Assembly (NCBI RefSeq): GCF_902497995.1
Contig: NZ_CABVII010000009.1
Span: 62,001-126,000, forward strand
From: Pseudomonas fluorescens
GTDB taxonomy: Bacteria > Pseudomonadota > Gammaproteobacteria > Pseudomonadales > Pseudomonadaceae
Length of the DNA stretch: 64,000 nt
Direction: 5' to 3'
Shown: in pieces, positions 1-7,871 of the stretch
Layout: every line of letters starts with the position of its first letter
Numbering within the stretch: the first letter of the stretch is position 1
Translations under genes and position numbers: made by a program
Notes under the pieces: generated by a model
What the model saw: only the letters and a program-made list of their open reading frames with translations
Database searches by the model: none
What the model was told of the DNA's origin: nothing

Positions 1-1082
1 CGATCCAGCGCGCGATCGAAGAAGCGCAGTTGATGGCCGGTTGCCGGATCCACTCGGCATTCGTCGGCGTGGCGGGCAATCACATCCGCAGCCTGAACTC
101 CCACGGCATCGTGGCGATTCGCGATCGCGAAGTCAGCGCCGCCGACCTTGAGCGCGTGCTCGACGCCGCCCAGGCCGTGGCGATCCCGGCTGACCAGCGC
201 GTGCTGCACACCCTGCCGCAGGATTACGTGATCGATAACCAGGAAGGCGTGCGTGAGCCCCTGGGCATGTCCGGCGTGCGCCTGGAAGCCAAGGTCCACG
301 TGGTCACCTGCGCCGTCAACGCCGCACAGAACATTGAAAAATGCGTGCGTCGCTGCGGCCTGGAAATCGACGACATCATTCTCGAACAGCTGGCCTCCGC
401 CTATTCGGTCCTGACCGACGACGAGAAAGAGCTGGGCGTGTGCCTGGTGGACATCGGCGGCGGCACCACCGACATCGCGATCTTCACCGAAGGCGCGATC
501 CGTCACACCGCGGTGATTCCGATTGCGGGCGACCAGGTCACCAACGACATCGCCATGGCGTTGCGCACCCCGACCCAGTACGCCGAAGAAATCAAGATTC
601 GCTACGCCTGCGCCCTGGCCAAGCTGGCCGGTGCCGGTGAAACCATCAAGGTGCCAAGCGTCGGCGACCGTCCGCCGCGCGAGTTGTCCCGCCAGGCGCT
701 GGCCGAAGTGGTCGAGCCGCGTTACGACGAGCTGTTCACGCTGATTCAGGCCGAACTGCGTCGCAGCGGCTACGAAGACCTGATCCCGGCCGGCATCGTG
801 CTGACCGGCGGTACCTCGAAAATGGAAGGCGCGGTCGAACTGGCCGAAGAGATCTTCCACATGCCGGTCCGCCTGGGCGTGCCCCATGGCGTCAAGGGCC
901 TGGACGACGTGGTCCGCAACCCGATCTATTCCACCGGCGTGGGCCTGCTGATGTACGGCCTGCAGAAGCAGTCCGACGGGATTTCGTTCTCGGGCATCAG
1001 CAGCCGCGACAGCTACAGCAATGAAGAACCGAAAGTCGCCTTGCTCGATCGCTTCAAGAGCTGGGTACAAGGCAATTTCTAA
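1..1082 (+). CDS. ftsA: Cell division protein FtsA (5' end outside window)
   Basis: Actin-like ATPase that tethers the FtsZ ring to the inner membrane and recruits later divisome proteins. The reading frame is open from base 3, so the start lies upstream of the window. About 359 codons are visible, against roughly 420 in the family, so some 60 N-terminal residues are missing. The actin-fold phosphate-binding segment VDIGGGTTDIAIF is visible, as is a second nucleotide-binding segment, IVLTGGTSKMEG. The C-terminus ends in the amphipathic membrane-targeting helix LLDRFKSWVQGNF. ftsZ follows 71 nt downstream, the standard ftsA-ftsZ-lpxC order at the end of the division/cell-wall cluster. Identification is secure. 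Confidence 0.97.
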   Translation, partial: IQRAIEEAQLMAGCRIHSAFVGVAGNHIRSLNSHGIVAIRDREVSAADLERVLDAAQAVAIPADQRVLHTLPQDYVIDNQEGVREPLGMSGVRLEAKVHVVTCAVNAAQNIEKCVRRCGLEIDDIILEQLASAYSVLTDDEKELGVCLVDIGGGTTDIAIFTEGAIRHTAVIPIAGDQVTNDIAMALRTPTQYAEEIKIRYACALAKLAGAGETIKVPSVGDRPPRELSRQALAEVVEPRYDELFTLIQAELRRSGYEDLIPAGIVLTGGTSKMEGAVELAEEIFHMPVRLGVPHGVKGLDDVVRNPIYSTGVGLLMYGLQKQSDGISFSGISSRDSYSNEEPKVALLDRFKSWVQGNF

Positions 1083-1153
1083 AGATTTACCGCAGCACCG
1101 TTGTAGATACAGGCAGTAGGCGCAAAAACTAGAGAAATGAGAGGAGAGGGAAA

Positions 1154-2347
1154 ATGTTCGAACTCGTAGACAACATCCCCGCAAGCCCGGTTATTAAAGT
1201 TATCGGTGTTGGCGGAGGCGGCGGCAACGCCGTCAACCACATGGTCAAGAGCAACATTGAAGGCGTTGAATTCATCTGCGCCAACACTGATGCCCAGGCG
1301 CTGAAAAGCATCGGCGCGCGGACCATCCTGCAACTGGGCACCGGCGTGACCAAAGGTCTCGGCGCTGGCGCCAACCCTGAAGTAGGTCGTCAGGCCGCTC
1401 TCGAAGACCGTGAGCGCATTGCCGAAGTCCTGCAAGGCACCAACATGGTGTTCATCACCACCGGCATGGGCGGCGGTACCGGTACCGGTGCTGCGCCGAT
1501 CATTGCTGAAGTGGCCAAGGAAATGGGGATCCTCACCGTTGCGGTGGTGACCCGTCCGTTCCCGTTCGAAGGCCGCAAGCGCATGCAGATCGCCGACGAA
1601 GGTATCCGTCTGCTGTCTGAAAGCGTTGACTCGTTGATCACCATTCCTAACGAGAAGCTGCTGACCATCCTCGGCAAGGACGCCAGCCTGCTGTCGGCTT
1701 TCGCCAAGGCCGACGATGTACTGGCCGGTGCCGTTCGCGGTATCTCCGACATCATCAAGCGTCCGGGCATGATCAACGTCGACTTTGCCGACGTGCGTAC
1801 CGTGATGAGCGAAATGGGCATGGCAATGATGGGCACTGGCTGCGCCAGCGGTCCGAACCGTGCACGCGAGGCCACCGAAGCGGCCATTCGCAACCCGTTG
1901 CTCGAAGACGTGAACCTGCAAGGTGCACGCGGCATCCTGGTGAACATCACCGCCGGTCCTGACCTGTCCCTGGGTGAGTACTCCGACGTGGGTAGCATTA
2001 TCGAAGCCTTCGCTTCCGAGCACGCGATGGTCAAGGTCGGTACCGTTATCGATCCGGACATGCGCGACGAGCTGCACGTGACGGTGGTTGCCACCGGTCT
2101 GGGCGCGAAAATCGAGAAACCTGTGAAGATCATCGACAATACCGTTCATACTTCCATGGCTTCCCAGCCGCAACAACAAGCCGCTGCACGCCACGAAGCG
2201 CCTGCGGTAAACTACCGTGACCTGGACCGTCCGACCGTCATGCGCAACCAGGCTCAGGCTGGTGCTGCGGCTGCCGCGAAGATGAATCCGCAAGACGACC
2301 TAGACTACCTGGACATTCCGGCTTTCCTGCGTCGTCAGGCCGATTGA
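1154..2347 (+). CDS. ftsZ: Cell division protein FtsZ
   Basis: Tubulin-like GTPase that polymerises into the cytokinetic Z ring. The protein is 397 aa, normal for Pseudomonas. The tubulin signature GMGGGTGTGAAP (about residue 105) binds GTP. The early glycine-rich loop GVGGGGGNAVNHM and the T7-loop region with NVDFADVRTVM are present. The C-terminal conserved peptide DYLDIPAFLRRQAD, which binds FtsA and ZipA, ends the protein after a Gln/Ala-rich linker (about residues 320-375). A strong purine-rich ribosome site (GAGAGGAGAGGG) precedes the ATG. It lies between ftsA and lpxC and is probably co-transcribed with ftsA. Confidence 0.99.
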   Translation: MFELVDNIPASPVIKVIGVGGGGGNAVNHMVKSNIEGVEFICANTDAQALKSIGARTILQLGTGVTKGLGAGANPEVGRQAALEDRERIAEVLQGTNMVFITTGMGGGTGTGAAPIIAEVAKEMGILTVAVVTRPFPFEGRKRMQIADEGIRLLSESVDSLITIPNEKLLTILGKDASLLSAFAKADDVLAGAVRGISDIIKRPGMINVDFADVRTVMSEMGMAMMGTGCASGPNRAREATEAAIRNPLLEDVNLQGARGILVNITAGPDLSLGEYSDVGSIIEAFASEHAMVKVGTVIDPDMRDELHVTVVATGLGAKIEKPVKIIDNTVHTSMASQPQQQAAARHEAPAVNYRDLDRPTVMRNQAQAGAAAAAKMNPQDDLDYLDIPAFLRRQAD

Positions 2348-2423
2348 TGGAATGTATCAGGGCTATGAAGGTGATTGGTGTTCAGCAAAGGCGTGGTCTG
2401 CTATTATCGCCAGCCTTTGTTGA

Positions 2424-3371
<948 letters not shown>

Positions 3372-3394
3372 GCAAAAAACCTCTCTAGTTTTTC

Positions 3395-3421
3395 AAGGCT
3401 GCCTTCGGGTGGCCTTTTTTT
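3395..3421 (+). terminator. Rho-independent terminator after lpxC
   Basis: The sequence AAGGCTGCC-TTCG-GGTGGCC forms a short GC-rich stem with G-U pairs and a stable UUCG-type loop, followed by a run of seven T. It begins 24 nt after the lpxC stop and closes the division cluster. Confidence 0.85.
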
Positions 3422-3449
3422 ATGCCCCGGTTTTTTGTGGTGTTTGGGC

Positions 3450-3553
3450 CGGCCTCTTCGCGAGCAAGCCCGCTCCCACATTGGATCTTCAGTGTTTACA
3501 AATTCCGTGAGCGATACAGGTCCAATGTGGGAGCGGGCTTGCTCGCGAAGGCG
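3450..3553. repeat. REP doublet (REPIN)
   Basis: Two inverted copies of a Pseudomonas REP (core GAGCGGGCTTGCTCGCGAA) face each other, with arms at about 3450-3485 and 3521-3553. Each arm is itself a palindrome. It sits between the lpxC terminator and the 3' end of the diguanylate cyclase gene, in convergent intergenic space. Confidence 0.9.
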
Positions 3554-3575
3554 TCAGTTGCAGTAACACAGAGTC

Positions 3576-5072
3576 TCAGTCAGCAGCCACCACCCGATTA
3601 CGCCCACTGTCCTTGGCCTGATACAACGCCTTGTCCGCGGCAAACAGCAATTGCTCCAGGCTGAAGTCGCTCTTTGTGGTCCAGGTGCTGATACCAATAC
3701 TGACAGTCATCGGCGACCCTGCAACCCCCGTCAACGGCAACTGCTCGACCGCTGAACGGATATGTTCGGCAATTCGCTGCGCACCCTGGCTGTCGGTTTC
3801 CGCGAGAACCACCGAAAACTCCTCGCCGCCATAACGCGCGACCAGATCCGCCGGACGTCGGACGTGGGCGCTGATCACTTCGGCCACCGAGCGCAACGCA
3901 GCATCGCCACCCTGATGCCCATGGCGATCGTTGAACGCCTTGAAGTGGTCGGCATCAATCATCAGCAGCGACAACGGCATGCCCGAGCGTTGGGCACGAA
4001 ACCATTCATGGCGCAGGACCTGATCCAGGGTCCGGCGGTTGGCCAGACCGGTCAACGCATCCGTGGCCGCCAGTTGCGCCAGCTCCTGCTCGGCGTTATG
4101 GCGCAGGCGCAATTCCCGGCTGAACAACCAGGTCAGCCAGAGCAGACTCACGCACAGGGCCAGGGTCGCCAGGCTGACCACCAGCGCCGTGCGCTTCCAC
4201 GACGCATAGACTTCATCGCTGGACAGCGCAACGATGACGATCAACGGCAGGTTGCCGACCTGGGAAAACGTGTACAGGCGTTCATCCTGATAGCGGCTTG
4301 AAATGCTGGTGAAGCTGCCGTTGCCTTCTTTGACGATGCGCTGGAAGTTGGGACGGTTACTGAAATCCTTGCCGATCAGCTCTTCGGCCGGACGTGGTTC
4401 CAGGGCCAGGAGAATACCGTCCTTGCTGATCAGGGTGACGGTACTGTCTCGACCGATGTTCAAGCTGTTGAACAACTGATCAAAGTAGTTCAAACGCATG
4501 GCGGCTTCGGCCACGCCCAGGAATTCGCCTTGGGTGCCACTGATCCGGCGGCTGAAACTGATACGCCATTCATGTTCAGCCTCTGCCGGCCTGAACGGGC
4601 GGCTGATGAACATCCCCGGGGTCCGATCATTCACATGGGACTGGAAATATTCACGGTTGGCAAAGTTGCCCTTTCTGGGTTCCACCGAGGCCGAGTCGGC
4701 AATCACGTCGCCCCGGTTGTCGAGCAACAAAATGTCGCCTTTATAGGGCGCAGCAGTGGCGCGGTCGAACAAGGCCAGATGGCGGATGAGCGGGGATACG
4801 GATTTGAGGTCTTCACGCTGCGAGGCGGCAATCAAACCCAGCAACGACAGATCGTAGAGTTGTACGTTGCGCAGCACGTCGGCGTCGATCAATTGCACGA
4901 TATTGGATGCTGCGCGAGTGGCCGACAACTCGGCGTTGGCGCGTTCACGGATCAGCAGGAAGGCGACAATGCTCAGTATTGCAATCACCAACAGCAAACT
5001 GCCGAGAATCAGAATCCGTTCCGGTCGCGCCGAACGGATCGGGTGGCGAGGTATCGCATGGCGCACACTCAT
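3576..5072 (-). CDS. Membrane-bound diguanylate cyclase (dCACHE-GGDEF)
   Basis: Predicted to make the second messenger c-di-GMP from two GTP. The 498-aa protein has an N-terminal membrane segment (about 18-41), a periplasmic sensor domain of the dCACHE type (about 45-290), a second membrane segment (about 296-317) and a C-terminal GGDEF domain (about 335-495). The catalytic motif is GGEEF (about residue 415), an active variant, preceded by TDALTGLANRR. RPAD lies five residues before GGEEF and fits the RxxD inhibitory I-site, so product inhibition is expected. The domain order suggests an extracellular ligand sensor whose ligand is unknown. It appears monocistronic. No named orthologue is assigned. 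Confidence 0.93.
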   Translation of the reverse strand: MSVRHAIPRHPIRSARPERILILGSLLLVIAILSIVAFLLIRERANAELSATRAASNIVQLIDADVLRNVQLYDLSLLGLIAASQREDLKSVSPLIRHLALFDRATAAPYKGDILLLDNRGDVIADSASVEPRKGNFANREYFQSHVNDRTPGMFISRPFRPAEAEHEWRISFSRRISGTQGEFLGVAEAAMRLNYFDQLFNSLNIGRDSTVTLISKDGILLALEPRPAEELIGKDFSNRPNFQRIVKEGNGSFTSISSRYQDERLYTFSQVGNLPLIVIVALSSDEVYASWKRTALVVSLATLALCVSLLWLTWLFSRELRLRHNAEQELAQLAATDALTGLANRRTLDQVLRHEWFRAQRSGMPLSLLMIDADHFKAFNDRHGHQGGDAALRSVAEVISAHVRRPADLVARYGGEEFSVVLAETDSQGAQRIAEHIRSAVEQLPLTGVAGSPMTVSIGISTWTTKSDFSLEQLLFAADKALYQAKDSGRNRVVAAD

Positions 5073-5177
5073 GGTTCTGACTTCTACTGATTAGGCGTAA
5101 TGAGATTTCTAGTGCTCAAATCAGCAGAGCTCTGCGGAAACCGTTGCGTTCACAGCGCCTGTATAAATCCCGATAAA

Positions 5178-5210
5178 AGAAAAGGCCAGAGAAACATGCT
5201 GGCCTTTTTT
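5178..5210. terminator. Bidirectional terminator hairpin
   Basis: AAAAGGCCAG and CTGGCCTTTTTT flank a 9-nt loop. The stem is perfect and has A and T runs on its two sides, so it could terminate in either direction. Only minus-strand transcripts leaving the efflux/small-protein region would reach it. It lies about 105 nt upstream of the diguanylate cyclase start and would insulate that gene. Confidence 0.75.
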
Positions 5211-5289
5211 GTTGCCGGAGTCAGAGAAGTGGATGGGGCAGTCGATTATCACTCGGTTTTCGTTACAGCGATTGCAACGAACCGGCGAA

Positions 5290-5316
5290 AAAAAGCCGCT
5301 GAGAGCAGCGGCTTGA
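5290..5316 (-). terminator. Terminator downstream of the small secreted-protein gene
   Basis: On the minus strand AAGCCGCTG-CTCT-CAGCGGCTT is a perfect 9-bp stem followed by seven T. It lies 64 nt after the stop of the small gene at 5380. Together with the hairpin at 5178-5210 it makes a tandem terminator at the end of the efflux/two-component region. The interval 5073-5379 contains no credible gene. Confidence 0.85.
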
Positions 5317-5379
5317 AGACAACTTTCCAAAGGTAAGAGCCGATGAAAGTGTCGAGGGAAACAGAGTGCTTTCTAACAG

Positions 5380-5604
5380 TCAGCTGTCTTTCTCCAGGCC
5401 TGTCTGGGCCCGATTGGTCGACGCCTGAGGGGTTTGCGCGGCATCCTGAGCCTTGGCCGTCATTTCGCTCTGATACTCTTCGAACGCTGCAGCTCGTGCA
5501 TTGTTTTGCGCGGCGAAAGTCTGCGACTCTTCAGCCATGGCGACCGGAGTCAGGAACAACGAGGACAAAACGAAAGCGCTGGCAATACCCATTGTGTTGG
5601 ACAT
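5380..5604 (-). CDS. Small predicted exported protein, function unknown
   Basis: A 74-aa protein starting MSNTMGIASAF. I chose the ATG at 5604 because it follows an AAGAAGG ribosome site and opens directly into a Sec-type signal peptide ending VAMA (about residue 23). A longer reading frame upstream of this ATG has no such support. The mature part is about 50 aa, hydrophilic and rich in Ala, Gln and Glu, with no Cys and no recognised domain. It lies 226 nt downstream of the sensor kinase on the same strand and ends before a strong terminator, so it may be a late member of that regulon. Small periplasmic proteins next to metal or efflux two-component systems are common in Pseudomonas, but a role here is inference only. 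Confidence 0.7.
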   Translation of the reverse strand: MSNTMGIASAFVLSSLFLTPVAMAEESQTFAAQNNARAAAFEEYQSEMTAKAQDAAQTPQASTNRAQTGLEKDS

Positions 5605-5720
5605 CTTTAAAACCTTCTTGCTTGGCAAGTGCTGTTTGGTGCGGCAACGATAAGGCGCAATGAGGCGGGGAAAAAGAGCGGATTCATGAAAGGACTGTTG
5701 CGGAAAGCACAAGGATCGCA

Positions 5721-5828
5721 TCTGCAGGAGCCGGCTTGCTGGCGAAGGCGTCTTCATGGGTGGTGCAAGGCTCGAGGGCGTTTTCGCTGCGGTGCGGCGA
5801 TCCGACAAGCCAACTCCTACAGGGGGGG
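5721..5828. repeat. REP doublet with one insert-bearing arm
   Basis: The left arm (5721-5752) is a GGAGCCGGCTTGCTGGCGAAGG-type palindrome. The right arm (about 5781-5828) is interrupted by the 17-nt insert CGGTGCGGCGATCCGAC at 5790-5806. It occupies the gap between the sensor kinase stop and the small exported-protein gene, so it would be transcribed within that unit. Confidence 0.75.
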
Positions 5829-5830
5829 CG

Positions 5831-7195
5831 TCAGACGGGGAGGTGGATGCCGAAGGTATTCATGCCGTGATCACTTCGCACAAACACGTCTCCGCCATGC
5901 ATCAGTGCAATCGCCTTGACGATCGCCAGGCCCAGGCCGTGGTTGTTGCCACTGTTGCTGCGCGAAGCATCGACCCGATAGAAACGCTCGAATAGTCGCG
6001 ACAGATGCTCGCTGGCAATCGGCGATCCCGGGTTCGCGACACCGATGCTGACCTGATGCTCCTCGACCTCGATCCGCACCTGAATCACTTGCCCGGGTTC
6101 GGTGTGCTGCACGGCATTGCTCAGCAGGTTGATCAACGCGCGCCGCAGATGAGCGATTTCGATCCGCACCTGGGCATCGCCACTGACCTGCACCTGGACC
6201 TGGGCGTCTTCGAGGATGAAATCCAGGTATTCCAGAGTGGTTTCCACTTCATCCGCCAAGGAGGTGGACGTCAGCTTGGTGGCCTTGCTGCCTTGGTCGG
6301 CGCTGGCGAGAAACAGCATGTCATTGATGATCGAACGCAGCCGCTCAAGCTCTTCGAGGTTCGATTGCAGCACTTCGAAGTAGTGTTCGGCTGAACGGCC
6401 GCGGGTCAGTGCCACTTGAGTCTGGCCGATCAGATTGGTCAGTGGCGAGCGCAGTTCGTGGGCGACGTCGGCATTGAATGATTCCAGGCGCGAGTAGGCC
6501 TGTTCGACCCGTTCGAGGGTGGAATTGAACGAGTTGACGAACTGATTGAGTTCCGGCGGCAGTGAGGCCAGTCGCAACCGCCCGGAACGCAATGGCGGGG
6601 CCAGGCGCTGGGCTTCCTGAGACAGCTTGATCAATGGCTTGAGGCCGATCCGCGCCACCCAATAGCCGAGTGCCGAGGCCAGCAGCACACCGATGATCGC
6701 CAGGCTGATCAGGGCAATCAACAAATGGTGCTGAGTCTGGAAAAACGTTTCGGTGTCGATGCCGATCATGAAACGCAGCGGCGGTCGCTGATCCTTGGCG
6801 GGAAACTGGCTGACCAGCACCTTCAATGGATAAGGCTGATCCGGCAGTTTCAGGTCTCGCATGCCCAGCGGCCCTTGGGCAAAGGCGCGAATCTGCGGTG
6901 TCAGGTTGCCATATTCGTAATGGGGGTCGCCGCTGACGATCCAGAAACTGATGCGCTTGTCTTCTTCGCCCAGCAGCTTGAGCTTGTTGTTGATCTTCAC
7001 CCAATGCTCCGGCGTGCCGTAACGGCCGACGGTGGATTCGAGCACGCTGTAGCGTGCATCCAGCTCGGCTTCGGGCAACAGGCCCAGGCCTTTATCGACC
7101 TGCTGGTACAAGGCCCAGCCGATCAACAGAAACACCAGGAGCGCCACCAGCGTAAACATCCCGCTCAAGCGCAGCGCAATGCTGTTACTGGACAC
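5831..7195 (-). CDS. Heavy-metal-type sensor histidine kinase
   Basis: Inner-membrane kinase of the CusS/CopS-like class that should phosphorylate the adjacent response regulator. I start it at the GTG at 7195 (V-S-S-N-S-I-A-L-R-L), which overlaps the regulator stop by 11 nt and gives a normal 454-aa protein. The longer open frame upstream is antisense to the regulator reading frame. Two membrane segments (about 13-33 and 160-180) bracket a periplasmic sensor region. HAMP follows, then the phospho-acceptor motif VAHELRSPLTNL, N-box NLLSNAVQHTEPG and G-box NHGLGLAIVKA. The ligand is not evident. Operon context suggests it controls the RND efflux pump. Confidence 0.9.
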   Translation of the reverse strand: MSSNSIALRLSGMFTLVALLVFLLIGWALYQQVDKGLGLLPEAELDARYSVLESTVGRYGTPEHWVKINNKLKLLGEEDKRISFWIVSGDPHYEYGNLTPQIRAFAQGPLGMRDLKLPDQPYPLKVLVSQFPAKDQRPPLRFMIGIDTETFFQTQHHLLIALISLAIIGVLLASALGYWVARIGLKPLIKLSQEAQRLAPPLRSGRLRLASLPPELNQFVNSFNSTLERVEQAYSRLESFNADVAHELRSPLTNLIGQTQVALTRGRSAEHYFEVLQSNLEELERLRSIINDMLFLASADQGSKATKLTSTSLADEVETTLEYLDFILEDAQVQVQVSGDAQVRIEIAHLRRALINLLSNAVQHTEPGQVIQVRIEVEEHQVSIGVANPGSPIASEHLSRLFERFYRVDASRSNSGNNHGLGLAIVKAIALMHGGDVFVRSDHGMNTFGIHLPV

Positions 7196-7862
7196 CACGG
7201 CTCTCCAGCACATAACCCATGCCGCGGATGGTGTGCAGCAGTTTCTCTTCGAACGGCCCGTCGAGCTTGGCCCGCAGGCGTTTGATCGCGACTTCGACGA
7301 CGTTGGCGTCGCTGTCGAAGTTGATGTCCCAGACCATCTCGGCGATGGCGGTTTTCGACAGGATCTCACCCTGACGCCGGGCCAAAACGCTGAGCAGCGA
7401 GAACTCCTTGGCGGTCAGGTCCAGGCGAATGCCGGCGCGGGTGGCCTTGCGGCTGATCAAGTCGATCCACAGGTCGGCGACGCTGACTTGCACCGGTTCA
7501 TGGCCGCCGCTGCGGCGGGTCAAGGCTTGCAGGCGCGCCACCAGCTCCAGGAAGGAAAAAGGTTTGCCGAGGTAATCGTCGGCGCCGTCGCGCAGGCCTT
7601 TGATGCGGTCTTCCACACGCTCGCGGGCAGTGAGCATGATCACCGGGGTTTGCTTGCGAGCACGCAATGCGCGCAGTACACCGAAGCCGTCAAGGCCCGG
7701 CAGCATGACGTCGAGGACGATCACCGCGTAGTCGCTTTCCAGCGCCAGGTGCAAGCCGCCGACGCCGTCGCGCGCCAGGTCCACGGTGTATCCCTGTTCC
7801 GTCAGGCCGCGATGCAGATAGTCCGCGGTTTTTTCTTCGTCTTCGATAATCAGAACGCGCAT
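7185..7862 (-). CDS. OmpR/CopR-family response regulator
   Basis: A 225-aa two-domain regulator. The receiver domain (about 1-115) shows the acidic pair EDEE, the phospho-acceptor Asp in VIVLDVMLPGLDG (about residue 51) and the conserved Lys in YLGKPFSF. The winged-helix DNA-binding domain (about 125-222) ends VVEVAIKRLRAKLDGP and IRGMGYVLE. It resembles the heavy-metal regulators CusR, CopR and CzcR. Its start is 9 nt after the RND pump stop, and its end overlaps the kinase start. The order adaptor-pump-regulator-kinase indicates a self-regulated efflux operon. The 28-nt palindrome at 12167-12194 is a plausible binding site. Confidence 0.93.
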   Translation of the reverse strand: MRVLIIEDEEKTADYLHRGLTEQGYTVDLARDGVGGLHLALESDYAVIVLDVMLPGLDGFGVLRALRARKQTPVIMLTARERVEDRIKGLRDGADDYLGKPFSFLELVARLQALTRRSGGHEPVQVSVADLWIDLISRKATRAGIRLDLTAKEFSLLSVLARRQGEILSKTAIAEMVWDINFDSDANVVEVAIKRLRAKLDGPFEEKLLHTIRGMGYVLESRGVQ

Positions 7863-7871
7863 GACCTCGCC

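Noticed and set aside
1079..2293. Long minus-strand open frame opposite ftsZ (404 codons).
   Set aside because: It mirrors ftsZ codon positions, is His/Gln-rich, has no family resemblance and overlaps a certain gene completely. GC-rich genes commonly give such antisense frames.
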